From a virus, in the IMG/VR virus record IMGVR_UViG_3300032050_009006, positions 1-47,009 of that record: a stretch of DNA of 47,009 nucleotides. The stretch is one strand, 5' to 3'. Positions within the stretch are counted from its first letter, which is position 1; every line of letters begins with the position of its first letter. Under the pieces are notes generated by a model. It was not told where the DNA came from. It worked only from the letters and a program-made list of their open reading frames with translations, and did no database searches. This document shows, piece after piece, positions 18,612 through 27,959 of this stretch. The translations under genes and the position numbers were made by a program.

Positions 18612-19608
18612 AAATTTCTATTACTTTTTTGAAAATTTGTTCATCACTCGGATGACATTCAAAAGTTTCTTTTTTCTCTAAACAATTAATCAAAGGTGCA
18701 ACACCTTGAATTGAACCCCACTCCTCAATACCATATTTTAATTCTGAAGCACAAAATATATCACAACCACCACCAACATAATGAAACTTATATTGTTGTG
18801 AGTTTTTTCTATATGGAATCCTCCAATATGGGTTAATTGAAGAACCAAGTTGAATAATGTGAGCGTCTGTTGTACCTGCCAAGTGTAACAATCCTGAATC
18901 CATTGTTATAAAACAAATTGAATTTTGAATTAAATGCCAAGCCTGAGAGATATTTGTTTGATTCATTAAGTTCAACCCTAATTTAATATCAATATCAAAT
19001 CCTTTCTTTTCAATATGCCAAAAACCAACTTCATCTGTGTCTTTACCAATTGAAACAACAGCAATTCCCATTTCATTTAATTTGGTTGTTACTGATTGCC
19101 ATTTATCAAAATCCCAAGTACGAGATTGCCACGTGGTTGCTGGATGTATCAATACATATTTTTCAGGTAAACCTTCAATAGGTTCAAATGGGTCTGAATA
19201 ATATTCACATTCCATTTCAGTGGGTAATAAGTTAAAACCTAAATTCATGGCATGGAATTGACGAATATCAATTCTAGCATGTTTTGACTGAACTCCTTTA
19301 TCATTTTGTCTACCAACATTATAGAAAGAACTATGGATTAGGAAGTTTTCTCTTAGGTAGTCAAAGTTAATTGAATCGGGACGATAAGTGTTTTTAATAT
19401 ATGGATTGTGTTTAAACAATTCAGGATGTTTCGTAATTAGATTTAACTTACAACCATATGCTTCTGAAACTTTTTTAATAGTGGGGGTTGAACAAAGAGC
19501 ATCGCCCATTGAATAACATTCTGACAAATCAAAGTATACCGCATCTCCAACTTCTTGAGCTGGTACGTTCCATAAAAATTCGTTTCTTGTATGCCAAATT
19601 TTTCTCAT
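18595..19608 (-). CDS. GT9 heptosyltransferase-like protein
   Basis: 337 residues. YSMGDALCSTPTIKK near residue 32 and VLIHPATTWQSRTWDFDKW are GT9 landmarks (ADP-heptose:LPS heptosyltransferase family), as is ITMDSGLLHLAG in the donor site. A C-terminal set of cysteines (GGGCDIFC, INC, FECHP) resembles the metal cluster of the BAHT enzymes, but the N-terminal beta domain is absent. It probably also uses an ADP-activated heptose. Spacing to the upstream FkbM gene is 23 bp, the widest gap in the operon. Confidence 0.85.
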   Translation of the reverse strand: MRKIWHTRNEFLWNVPAQEVGDAVYFDLSECYSMGDALCSTPTIKKVSEAYGCKLNLITKHPELFKHNPYIKNTYRPDSINFDYLRENFLIHSSFYNVGRQNDKGVQSKHARIDIRQFHAMNLGFNLLPTEMECEYYSDPFEPIEGLPEKYVLIHPATTWQSRTWDFDKWQSVTTKLNEMGIAVVSIGKDTDEVGFWHIEKKGFDIDIKLGLNLMNQTNISQAWHLIQNSICFITMDSGLLHLAGTTDAHIIQLGSSINPYWRIPYRKNSQQYKFHYVGGGCDIFCASELKYGIEEWGSIQGVAPLINCLEKKETFECHPSDEQIFKKVIEIYGTGN

Positions 19609-19631
19609 AAATTAAATAATAATAAATCAAA

Positions 19632-20342
19632 TTAACATATCCAAACTAATGGAAAATCTTGAAGTTCTGGATTATTTGGCATATCCAATTCTGTTGGCCA
19701 TTGACCTCTATCAAAATGAAATGCTTCAAACAATCTATCATTAATAAATGTTAACTCCATTGTATCAGGTACCGCAATCCACCATGAACCAATCATTGGT
19801 GCGGAATTGTTTCCGTGTAAATGTGTTAAAGTAAAATGGTTTGTAATTTTTTCTAAAATTTTGGTTGCTCTTGGACGATATTCATTAACATCACCAGTCC
19901 AATGTATTTCCAACACAATACCAATCACATTTTTTGATAGTTCTTCAATATTGGTATTTTCAAAGAATTCATACTCGGCACCCTCAACATCAATTTTTAA
20001 AAAAACATTTTTATCTTCATCACCATTTTCTTTAAGATGGTCAAAAAAATGTTTTTTATCGTTTTCTTTTATGTGACTTAATCCTTCTTTGTGAAAAATT
20101 AAGTTGTCGTTAGGGTGTGTAAAATCAACGGTGTGGTCATATAAATGAACAGGTTTAGATGTTCTATTGTGAAAATCTAGTTCAAAATCACAATTATATT
20201 CAACACCATATGTGTACAACACATCAGCCTTGTCCAATATTGTTTGATTTACAATATAACCACCATCATTATTACTACCCAATCTAACTTTAGTATCTAA
20301 AACACCATATGGTCTTAGAAAGTTTACAAAATCGTCTCTCAT
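19632..20342 (-). CDS. FkbM-family methyltransferase
   Basis: 236 residues. NVFLKIDVEGAEYEFFEN is the FkbM D-x-E-G-A-E signature; LGSNNDGGYIV and LYTYGVEYNCDFEL lie in the cofactor region, and IGIVLEIHW follows. It looks like the branch of phage- and polysaccharide-associated FkbM proteins that keep a VLYTYGV loop rather than VGAN. The role is methylation of a sugar hydroxyl, with unknown acceptor. It overlaps the HldD-like gene by 4 bp, so it is the second gene of the unit. Confidence 0.78.
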   Translation of the reverse strand: MRDDFVNFLRPYGVLDTKVRLGSNNDGGYIVNQTILDKADVLYTYGVEYNCDFELDFHNRTSKPVHLYDHTVDFTHPNDNLIFHKEGLSHIKENDKKHFFDHLKENGDEDKNVFLKIDVEGAEYEFFENTNIEELSKNVIGIVLEIHWTGDVNEYRPRATKILEKITNHFTLTHLHGNNSAPMIGSWWIAVPDTMELTFINDRLFEAFHFDRGQWPTELDMPNNPELQDFPLVWIC

Positions 20343-21145
20343 TTTAAATAATTCATATATTCAGTTAATCCTTTTTCAAGTGTGTATTTTGGTTCCCAAC
20401 CCTTCATCCATTTTAATTTATTGGAACAAGTATAAAATTGATAACCTTTTGGAATTATATCTTTTGATGTGTATCCAAAATCAATTTTCATAATATTCAA
20501 TATTTTTTCAAATGATTCTGCAACGCCTGAACCAACATCATAAAACTTACCCAATAACTTTTTATAGTTTTCAAATGCAAATATGTTTGCTGATATAATA
20601 TCTTTAACATATATAAAATCTCTTTTTGGACTACCAGGAAATAATTTAATTTCATCACCTGATAAATTCTTTTTGTGCATTTGATATGCGACAGATGACA
20701 TAATTCCTTTATGTTCTTCACCTGGTCCATACACATTAAAGTATCTAAGTGCAATTCCACCATTATTAATAATGTAATCTTCGGCAATATATTTGCTCCA
20801 CCCGTATAAGTTAGATGGGAATTCATTATTGGTTCCATAATTTGCTGCTGATGACGAATAAATCAAAGGAATTTTTTTTGATTTACAAATGTTTGATATG
20901 TGTTTACTAAACTCATAATTAACCAACATCATATAATTAACGTCTTGTTCTAATGTGTTTGAACAAGCGCCAACGTGAAATACAGATTTAATGTCTAACC
21001 AAAATAAATTTGAGACATCTGACTTCCATGTGTGAGAATTAAATACATCCTCATTAATTTCAATAACCTCAAATTGTTTTTCTAATTCTACTTTCAAATT
21101 AGACCCGATAAAACCTTTTGAACCTGTTAAGATTACTTTTTCCAT
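20339..21145 (-). CDS. ADP-heptose 6-epimerase-like SDR (HldD type)
   Basis: 268 residues. Extended short-chain dehydrogenase: NAD(P) loop LTGSKGFIGSNL (6-17), YSSSA, catalytic Tyr114 and Lys118 in LYGWSKYIAED, and RYFNVYGPGEEHKGIMSSVAY (134-154), the stretch most specific for ADP-L-glycero-D-manno-heptose 6-epimerase (HldD/RfaD), followed by KRDFIYVKD. HldD interconverts ADP-D,D- and ADP-L,D-heptose. Somewhat shorter than the usual ~310. No HldE-type kinase or adenylyltransferase is in the window, so ADP-heptose would come from the host or from genes outside. First gene of the minus-strand operon. A UDP-glucose-4-epimerase-like role is possible but fits the GPGEEHKG motif less well. Confidence 0.82.
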   Translation of the reverse strand: MEKVILTGSKGFIGSNLKVELEKQFEVIEINEDVFNSHTWKSDVSNLFWLDIKSVFHVGACSNTLEQDVNYMMLVNYEFSKHISNICKSKKIPLIYSSSAANYGTNNEFPSNLYGWSKYIAEDYIINNGGIALRYFNVYGPGEEHKGIMSSVAYQMHKKNLSGDEIKLFPGSPKRDFIYVKDIISANIFAFENYKKLLGKFYDVGSGVAESFEKILNIMKIDFGYTSKDIIPKGYQFYTCSNKLKWMKGWEPKYTLEKGLTEYMNYLK

Positions 21146-21206
21146 TTGGAATAAAAATACGAAAGAAATGATTAAAGGAAAACATTTTGTGGTATTTATT
21201 ATTACA
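21146..21206. promoter_or_regulatory. Divergent promoter region for glycan operon and LamG genes
   Basis: The only gap between the leftward 16-gene unit and the rightward LamG genes. On the plus strand GGTATTTATT (21191-21200) lies seven bases before the ATG at 21207. On the minus strand GTATTTTTATTCC lies just before the ATG at 21145. No clear host-type TTTG/TAnnTTTG pair is seen. Transcription must start here or inside a gene in both directions. Confidence 0.5.
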
Positions 21207-23354
21207 ATGCCAAGACCAATTGCCTATAAAACGGGAACAATCCAACCTCCAAATACTGCAAAACAATCCAATATTCTTGTGGGTGTTGGTCCTTCAAATT
21301 GGGGAGCTGGTGCTGCAAATGCGACTTTTTATAATAGTGTTGATTCATCTTATCAATATGTTATTATAAAAAATTCTAATCCACCGGCAATGTGGGCTAC
21401 TGGTGATTTTACTGATACAAGTTTATTAAGAATAATTAATGGTTTACCTGAAAGAATTAATCAGACCGTTTTTACAAACGTAAATACTGCGATAAATTGG
21501 TTATTTGAAACAGGAGTTTATTCCATGTTGAAAAGTGAACAACTTTATGGTGAACCTATTACTAACGGGTTAGTAATATCTGTAAATGGACCATCAACAG
21601 GTAAAAATATATTTAATGCGACAACTTATCCTGATTTTATAGGATGGTATGATTATGGTGGATACGCAAGTTATAATATAACTAATGACCCTCCTTATCC
21701 AGGAAGTACTACAAAAACAGCAATCAGAGGAGGATTCGGATGTTATTCAGGTATTGCTATGGAAGTTGGAAAACAATATGTGTTTTCCTTTTGGGTAAAA
21801 GCAATTGGGGATATTCCTAGTGATGCGCTTTTAACATGGAATAATCAATTTGGTAGCGGAGAAACTAATTCTTGGGTTGGATATTTACCCTCTAGTTCAG
21901 GCATATTTCCTACAAGTTGGACAAAATTTTCTTTTACTTTTACTTTAAATGCTGTAAGAACTCAATTTTATTTTTATGTTTATTCTCCTTCAACTCCTTC
22001 TTTTAGGAGTCCAACTAGTCCAGTATTATTTACTGAATTACAATTAGAAGAAGGTTCAACAGCAACAAATTATGCAATCCCTTCTGTTTATAATTTATAT
22101 AGTCTCTCAATGAAACCAACTAATGAAGGTTTATTAAATACATCTAGTTTATCTTTAGCTAATGGTACTTATTTCAATACAAATCAGGGTGGTGTGTTTA
22201 ATTTTGATGGGATTGACGATTATGCTGTTTTAACTGATGCTTCATTAAAAAATTATACAACAATAACCGCAAATATTTGGATGTATATTAATAGTTTTAC
22301 ATCAACATTTGAAACATATTTCTCATATAATGCCGAGGAAGCAGGATTAACTCAAGGTTGGGGTTTAAGACGAAGTGGTGATAACACTTTTCAATATTGG
22401 GGTGGAACGGGAAATTCGGGTATTAAACTTTATAAAAATGGTTCTCTTGTTGGAAGTAGTAATTCAACATGGAGTTATGTTTACGATTTAAATACGACAG
22501 GTTCATGGGCAATGATTACATTAGTTGCTACTGGAGTTTCTTCTTGGAATTCACATAATAGACTTACTTTGGGAACTCGAAGTGACTCTTTAAATTCGGC
22601 GACTAATTATAAAGTTGGTTTATTTAATTTATATAATAGAGAATTGTCTGTAACTGAAATTGAAAATTTATACACCGCTGGTTTACCAACATATCAAGCA
22701 AGTAATAGTATAATGATTAATCAAGGATTAACGCTTTATTTAGACGCTACAAATCCAAACTGTTATCCCGGTTCAGGGACGGCAATATATGATTTAAGTG
22801 GGTATGGAAATAATGGTACTTTATATAATGGTGTCGCGTTCAGTTCAACGTATGGTGGAGGATTAGTTTTTGATGGTGTTGATGATTATATCATAATTCC
22901 AGGTAATGGAAGTGTAAACGCCTCAAGACCGACAGTTGAATTAGTGATGACCACCTCAACAAACGGGGGAAATATACTTGCTCAAGGTCAATACGGTTCA
23001 AATTGGGGTTTTGGTGTTGGTGTTAAACCTACAAATATTATGGCTAGAAATAATAGTGGAGATGCTACTATTAGTGTAAATAACAGTGGTTTAGTTCATG
23101 TGGTGGTTGTTTGGGATGGAAGTGGAAACCAGTATTATAAAAATGGTCAATATTTAGGTAGAACAACGGCTAACTATTCACCCAACCCTGGTGGTGATGT
23201 TACTATAGGTGGTGTTAGGGCTCAAGTACCATCTCAAAATTTACAAGAATTTGGTAATTCAACAGTTAATATTGTTAGAATATATAATAGACCATTAACT
23301 AATACTGAAGTACAACAAAACTTTAACTCAATAAAAACACAATTTGGACTATAA
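21207..23354 (+). CDS. LamG-domain fibre/adhesin paralogue 1
   Basis: 715 residues from the ATG at 21207. That start is chosen because MPRPIAYKTG aligns with the starts of the two paralogues; an earlier in-frame ATG at 21168 would add 13 unrelated residues. Order: conserved N-terminal module (1-110, QPPNTAKQSNILVGVGP, GAGAANATFYNSVDSSYQYV), a carbohydrate-binding-like beta domain (130-280, LTWNNQFGSGE, FTELQLEEGS), LamG domain 1 (315-480, FNFDGIDDYAVL, ITANIWMY) and LamG domain 2 (520-700, LSGYGNNGTLYNG, VFDGVDDYIIIPG). LamG/concanavalin-like domains bind glycans. Likely a tail-fibre or decoration protein. Stop and next start share a base (TAATG). Confidence 0.82.
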   Translation: MPRPIAYKTGTIQPPNTAKQSNILVGVGPSNWGAGAANATFYNSVDSSYQYVIIKNSNPPAMWATGDFTDTSLLRIINGLPERINQTVFTNVNTAINWLFETGVYSMLKSEQLYGEPITNGLVISVNGPSTGKNIFNATTYPDFIGWYDYGGYASYNITNDPPYPGSTTKTAIRGGFGCYSGIAMEVGKQYVFSFWVKAIGDIPSDALLTWNNQFGSGETNSWVGYLPSSSGIFPTSWTKFSFTFTLNAVRTQFYFYVYSPSTPSFRSPTSPVLFTELQLEEGSTATNYAIPSVYNLYSLSMKPTNEGLLNTSSLSLANGTYFNTNQGGVFNFDGIDDYAVLTDASLKNYTTITANIWMYINSFTSTFETYFSYNAEEAGLTQGWGLRRSGDNTFQYWGGTGNSGIKLYKNGSLVGSSNSTWSYVYDLNTTGSWAMITLVATGVSSWNSHNRLTLGTRSDSLNSATNYKVGLFNLYNRELSVTEIENLYTAGLPTYQASNSIMINQGLTLYLDATNPNCYPGSGTAIYDLSGYGNNGTLYNGVAFSSTYGGGLVFDGVDDYIIIPGNGSVNASRPTVELVMTTSTNGGNILAQGQYGSNWGFGVGVKPTNIMARNNSGDATISVNNSGLVHVVVVWDGSGNQYYKNGQYLGRTTANYSPNPGGDVTIGGVRAQVPSQNLQEFGNSTVNIVRIYNRPLTNTEVQQNFNSIKTQFGL

Positions 23355-25525
23355 TGCCGAAACCAATAGCATATAAAACGGGTTCAATCCAACCACCAAA
23401 CACGGCAAAACAATCCAATATTCTTGTGGGTGTTGGTCCTGCAAACTGGGGTGCGGGTGCGGCAAACGCAACTTTCTATAATAGTGTTGATTCATCTTAT
23501 CAATATGTGATTATAAGAAATACTAACCCACCAGCAATGTGGGCAACAGGTGATTTCACTGATGCAAGTTTATTAACAATAATAAATGGTTTACCTGATA
23601 GAGTAGGTTCAACACCATTTACAAGTGTTAGTACTGCAATAAATTGGTTGTTGGGTTCAGGAACTTATTCTATGTTAAAAAATGAACAACCTTACGGTGG
23701 TCCTGTTGTTAGTGGATTGGCTGCGGGATTTAATGCAACACAAAAGAATTTATTTGTTAATGGAGATTTTAACAACACAGAATCTGGATATCCTTTTTAT
23801 TTTGGTTCTTATGGTGGTTCATCTACTGTAATTGATATTACAAATAATAAACCATATGTTGGTTCTAAAACTACTAAAGCATTACAAATTACAAATGGTG
23901 GTAATGTAATGTATACAACTAATTTAATGGAAGTAGGTAAAACATACACATTTTCGTTTTGGGGTAGAAAAACAGATGGTACTAGCGGGGATATTGGATT
24001 TGATAAAGGACCTATTTGGAATAACCAAAATGGGTTGGGAGAATTAAACAATTTTTCATATCCTTGGAACGGAACTGTTTTACCAAGTACTACAATAGAT
24101 GGTACTTGGAGAAAGTATAATTATACTTTTTTATATAACGACGCTAGAACTCAATTTTATTTTTATAATGTCGCTGGTGTGTCTATTTTTACTGAATTTC
24201 AAATTGAAGAAGGTTCAACATCAACAACTTTTTCATCATTTCCTAATTACACTCCACAAAACACAGGTTTAATAAACACTGGAAATTGGTCTTTAATTAA
24301 TGGTGCTTATTTTGGTGGAAAATATGGTGGGTCATACAATTTTGACGGTGTGGATGATAGAATTACTTATCCTATAGGATTCTCAACTTGGAATGATAAA
24401 ACTTTCACTATTGAAAGTTGGTTTGAATGGGGAACAGGGGCGTCTAATAATAATTACGGATGGTTTGAATTGGCTGGTGCTGGAGGTTCAAATTGGGGAT
24501 TATCACATGTTCCTAGAACTGGTGCTTTTTATTTTTATTGGGTATCATCGGCTAATGGTGGTGGATATTATGTGTTAAATAACGCTATCCAAGATAATGT
24601 TCCTTTACATATGGCTATTACCTTTAATGGGGTTGGTGGAAATAACGCTACAACACTCTATAATAATACTAAAATTTATATCAATGGTGTTTTGCAAACT
24701 AATGTAGAAGGTGGTGGTGCCGGTGTAAGTTCTAATAGTGTAATTAGTGTTGGTGGTCAACAATATCCTTTTAAAGGTAACATTTATACTTTTAATTATT
24801 ATAATAGGGTGTTATCAAATACGGAAATTCAAAATATATATAGTGCTGGAGTACCAATTTATCTCCCATCCCAATCTATAGTTAATCAAGGATTAACAGT
24901 TTATTACGATTTTTCAAATCCAAATTGTTATGGTGGTGAAGGAACAACAATTTATGATTTGAGTGGATATAACAATAACGGAACATTAATAAATGGGACT
25001 TCATATAGCACAACAAATGGAGGAGCATTAGTATTTGATGGTGTGGATGATTACGTTCAATTTACTTCAACATATGCGGGTACCATTTGTTTTTGGGGTA
25101 TAATGGATAACGATATTCCTGGATTGGCAGCTTTAGTGGGTGTTAATGCTACAGGTGATGGTGCTTTAAGATGGTATGGTACTAATTTTAAATCTTTTAG
25201 AGGTGCTGTACCACCACCTTATATTGCGGGAGCTGCAGATGCTAACGATTATCAAACTGGTTATCTTAACCAATTTATGATAAATGGTGTATCTAATTTA
25301 CCATTAGATGGTAATGGGTTTTATATTATTCCAAATAATAGAACATTAGACCAAAATTTCTATGTGGGTGCAATAGGTAATAGAAACGTAAGTACTCTTT
25401 CACATACCTTTATGGGTAGAACATATAAAGGAAAAATATTTAAAGTAATGATTTACAACAGACAATTAACAAATGCCGAATTATTACAAAATTATAATGC
25501 TACAAAAGCACAATATGGACTTTAA
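23354..25525 (+). CDS. LamG-domain fibre/adhesin paralogue 2
   Basis: 723 residues. The N-terminal ~110 residues are nearly identical to paralogues 1 and 3. A beta domain with FVNGDFNNTESGYP and TEFQIEEGS resembles CBM_4_9-type modules. LamG 1 (FDGVDDRITYPI, TIESWFEWG) differs clearly from that of paralogues 1 and 3, whereas the DLSGYNNNGTLINGTSY start of LamG 2 is shared with paralogue 1. So the domains have been exchanged. The end AELLQNYNATKAQYGL matches the ends of the other two. Its ATG overlaps the upstream stop by one base. Confidence 0.82.
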   Translation: MPKPIAYKTGSIQPPNTAKQSNILVGVGPANWGAGAANATFYNSVDSSYQYVIIRNTNPPAMWATGDFTDASLLTIINGLPDRVGSTPFTSVSTAINWLLGSGTYSMLKNEQPYGGPVVSGLAAGFNATQKNLFVNGDFNNTESGYPFYFGSYGGSSTVIDITNNKPYVGSKTTKALQITNGGNVMYTTNLMEVGKTYTFSFWGRKTDGTSGDIGFDKGPIWNNQNGLGELNNFSYPWNGTVLPSTTIDGTWRKYNYTFLYNDARTQFYFYNVAGVSIFTEFQIEEGSTSTTFSSFPNYTPQNTGLINTGNWSLINGAYFGGKYGGSYNFDGVDDRITYPIGFSTWNDKTFTIESWFEWGTGASNNNYGWFELAGAGGSNWGLSHVPRTGAFYFYWVSSANGGGYYVLNNAIQDNVPLHMAITFNGVGGNNATTLYNNTKIYINGVLQTNVEGGGAGVSSNSVISVGGQQYPFKGNIYTFNYYNRVLSNTEIQNIYSAGVPIYLPSQSIVNQGLTVYYDFSNPNCYGGEGTTIYDLSGYNNNGTLINGTSYSTTNGGALVFDGVDDYVQFTSTYAGTICFWGIMDNDIPGLAALVGVNATGDGALRWYGTNFKSFRGAVPPPYIAGAADANDYQTGYLNQFMINGVSNLPLDGNGFYIIPNNRTLDQNFYVGAIGNRNVSTLSHTFMGRTYKGKIFKVMIYNRQLTNAELLQNYNATKAQYGL

Positions 25526-25536
25526 TAAATAAAATT

Positions 25537-25794
25537 ATGATACAAATATACGATGAACGCAATTTTTTAATTTTTAACGTAAGTGAAATTAACAAAATTA
25601 ATTTTGATGAGGTTTTAGAAACATCAGCAACTACATTACGAAAGTCAGTTAATGAAACTAAGACATTAATTAAATGGGACGGTGAAGCGCCAGATTTTGT
25701 TGCAACAATGACAACAAAAGAAGGTCCTTACACCTATGATGAAATATTAACAATTTTGGCAACACCAGAATGGACAGACCCAAACCCAATTTAA
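25537..25794 (+). CDS. Small acidic protein of unknown function
   Basis: 85 residues (MIQIYDERNFLIFNVSEINKINFDEVL...). Mixed alpha/beta, soluble, no cysteines. It sits 11 bp after LamG paralogue 2 and before paralogue 3, so probably belongs to the fibre operon. KTLIKWDGEAPDFVATM and GPYTYDEILTILATPEW suggest a compact domain, possibly a fibre-assembly factor, but I recognise no family. Confidence 0.65.
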   Translation: MIQIYDERNFLIFNVSEINKINFDEVLETSATTLRKSVNETKTLIKWDGEAPDFVATMTTKEGPYTYDEILTILATPEWTDPNPI

Positions 25795-25816
25795 GGTTTG
25801 TAAATCTTTAAATTGG

Positions 25817-25823
25817 TATTTAT
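25817..25823 (+). promoter_or_regulatory. TATTTAT box before LamG paralogue 3
   Basis: GGTATTTAT ends four bases before the ATG at 25828. The same GGTATTTAT string lies seven bases before the first LamG start. It could be a phage promoter element for near-leaderless transcripts or a translation-initiation sequence in a genome without Shine-Dalgarno sites. Confidence 0.35.
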
Positions 25824-25827
25824 CATT

Positions 25828-27957
25828 ATGTCCAAACCAATAGCATATAAGACAGGTTCAGTACAACCACCAAACACGGCAAAACAGTCCAACATCCTTG
25901 TAGGTGTTGGTCCCGCAAACTGGGGTGCAGGTGCGGCAAACGCTACTTTTTACAATAGTGTTGATTCGTCTTATCAATATGTTATTATAAAAAATTCTAA
26001 CCCACCTTTAATGTGGGGAACGGGTGATTTTACCAATACAAGTTTATTAACAATAATTAACGGGTTACCAGATAGAGTAGGTTCAACACCATTTACAGGA
26101 ACTACTACTGCAATAAATTGGTTGTTAGATTCAGGAATCTATTCCATGTTAAAAAATGAATTACCTTACGGTGGGTCAATAACTAGTGGGTTAGTATTAG
26201 ATTTTTGTCCTAAGGTAAACAATTATTTTGCTAATGGTGATTTTGCTTATGGAACCACAATTGGTTGGGTGGCATATGGTGGTACTATCAGTATTGCGGA
26301 TATAACAAATGACCGTCCTTATGTTGGTTCTAAATCAACGAAGGCTTTACAAAATTTAGGAGGTGGGTTTACTTGGGGTAGATATACTAATCCAGTTTAT
26401 GGTCCGGGCGGATTATTAGTTACAGGACAAACTTATACTTTTTCTTTTTGGGGTAAAGTCTTATCGGGACCTAATTTTGATATTAATTGGAATAATCAAA
26501 ACGGAAGTGGAGATGTAAGTAGTTGGAGCTATGGGAATTTTCCAGTTACAACTACTTGGCAAAAATATACCCAAACTTTTACTTATAATATTTCTAAAAA
26601 TTTTTTATATATTGCTGGAAGTTATGCTGCTAATACTCAATATGTACTCACAGAATTTCAACTAGAAGATGGAACCACTGCAAACCCATTTTCATCGTTT
26701 CCTGTAACTGCGGCTGGTTTAACAATCCCAAATAATGGTTTATTAAACACGTCAAGTTTTAGTTTGATTAATGGTCCTTATTTAAATGCGATTAACAATG
26801 GTAATATTAATCTTGATGGTGTTGATGATTATATTCTTTTAACAGATTCAACATTAAAAAATTATACAACAATAACTGCCAATATTTGGATGTATGTTAA
26901 TAGTACCAATACTTGGGAAACATATTTTTCATATAATGCTGAAGAGGCTGGATTATTACAAGGATGGGGAGTAAGAAGACAAAGTAATCTTAATAATTAC
27001 CAATACTGGGGAGGAACAGGAAATTCAGGAATTAAATTATATAAAAATGGAACTCTTATTTCATCTGGTAATACTTCTAGTGTAGTATCAGATGGAACAA
27101 ATACAACAGGTTCTTGGAATATGATTACTTTAGTAGCTAATGGTGTTTCGTCTTGGAATACACATAATAGACTAACTATGGGAACTAGAAGTGATAGTGT
27201 CAATTCTGCTACCAATATGAACGTTGGCTCTTTTAATTTATATAATAGAGAATTATCCGCAACCGATATTGTTAATTTATATAATTCACAACTTCCAATA
27301 TATCAACCAACCGCATTTCCTGTAAATTCAGGGTTAGTTCTTTTTTTAGATGCTTCAGACCCAAATTCATATACATCAGGTTCAAGTACTTGGAATGATA
27401 TAAGTGGATATGGAAGTAATATGACTTTATTAAATTCACCAACATTTAATTCGGCTAATGGTGGTTTCATTAGTTTTGATAATGTTGATGATTTTGGTTT
27501 TATAAATGTAACAAGTGGTAATTTATTGGGAAATGTAAATATATCTATGGAATTATGGATAAAAAATCCTGTTGGAAATTTTGTAATGAATGGGATTTAT
27601 GGTAGTTATTTTTCTAGTGGGTTTTATTCGGGTGGTTTATTAAAAAATAGTGGAGGTTCGGCAGGACCTTCTTGGTCATCAACAGCATCATGGCAACAAT
27701 GGGTTGCGGTATGGGACCAAACATTAAATCAAACTAGATTATACGTAAATGGTGTACTAACAGGTACTTCATCCAACACTTCTTGGAGTCCAAGCTCAGG
27801 AGGTAAATTAGTATTTGGTGGTGGTGCTCAGGGTAACGGAACTTATAGTAAAGAAGGTTCTATGGATATTGCAATCTACAGATTTTATAATAAAATACTA
27901 ACCCAATCTGAAATTATTCAAAATTACAACGCAAACAAAACACAATTTGGGTTATAG
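25828..27957 (+). CDS. LamG-domain fibre/adhesin paralogue 3
   Basis: 709 residues from ATG 25828, chosen because MSKPIAYKTG aligns with the paralogues; the in-frame codon at 25813 would add five residues. Same plan: shared N-module (1-110), carbohydrate-binding-like domain (130-280, NWNNQNGSGD, TEFQLEDGT), LamG 1 (DGVDDYILLTDSTLKNYTTI), highly similar to that of paralogue 1, and a second LamG (DASDPNSYTSG, MELWIKNPVG) that differs. The end ILTQSEIIQNYNANKTQFGL matches the others. TATTTAT lies four bases before the start, as at paralogue 1 and other structural genes. Confidence 0.82.
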   Translation: MSKPIAYKTGSVQPPNTAKQSNILVGVGPANWGAGAANATFYNSVDSSYQYVIIKNSNPPLMWGTGDFTNTSLLTIINGLPDRVGSTPFTGTTTAINWLLDSGIYSMLKNELPYGGSITSGLVLDFCPKVNNYFANGDFAYGTTIGWVAYGGTISIADITNDRPYVGSKSTKALQNLGGGFTWGRYTNPVYGPGGLLVTGQTYTFSFWGKVLSGPNFDINWNNQNGSGDVSSWSYGNFPVTTTWQKYTQTFTYNISKNFLYIAGSYAANTQYVLTEFQLEDGTTANPFSSFPVTAAGLTIPNNGLLNTSSFSLINGPYLNAINNGNINLDGVDDYILLTDSTLKNYTTITANIWMYVNSTNTWETYFSYNAEEAGLLQGWGVRRQSNLNNYQYWGGTGNSGIKLYKNGTLISSGNTSSVVSDGTNTTGSWNMITLVANGVSSWNTHNRLTMGTRSDSVNSATNMNVGSFNLYNRELSATDIVNLYNSQLPIYQPTAFPVNSGLVLFLDASDPNSYTSGSSTWNDISGYGSNMTLLNSPTFNSANGGFISFDNVDDFGFINVTSGNLLGNVNISMELWIKNPVGNFVMNGIYGSYFSSGFYSGGLLKNSGGSAGPSWSSTASWQQWVAVWDQTLNQTRLYVNGVLTGTSSNTSWSPSSGGKLVFGGGAQGNGTYSKEGSMDIAIYRFYNKILTQSEIIQNYNANKTQFGL

Positions 27958-27959
27958 TA

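Noticed and set aside
21168-21206. Earlier start for LamG paralogue 1 at 21168
   Set aside because: Adds 13 residues absent from the paralogues and would place the TATTTAT box inside the gene.
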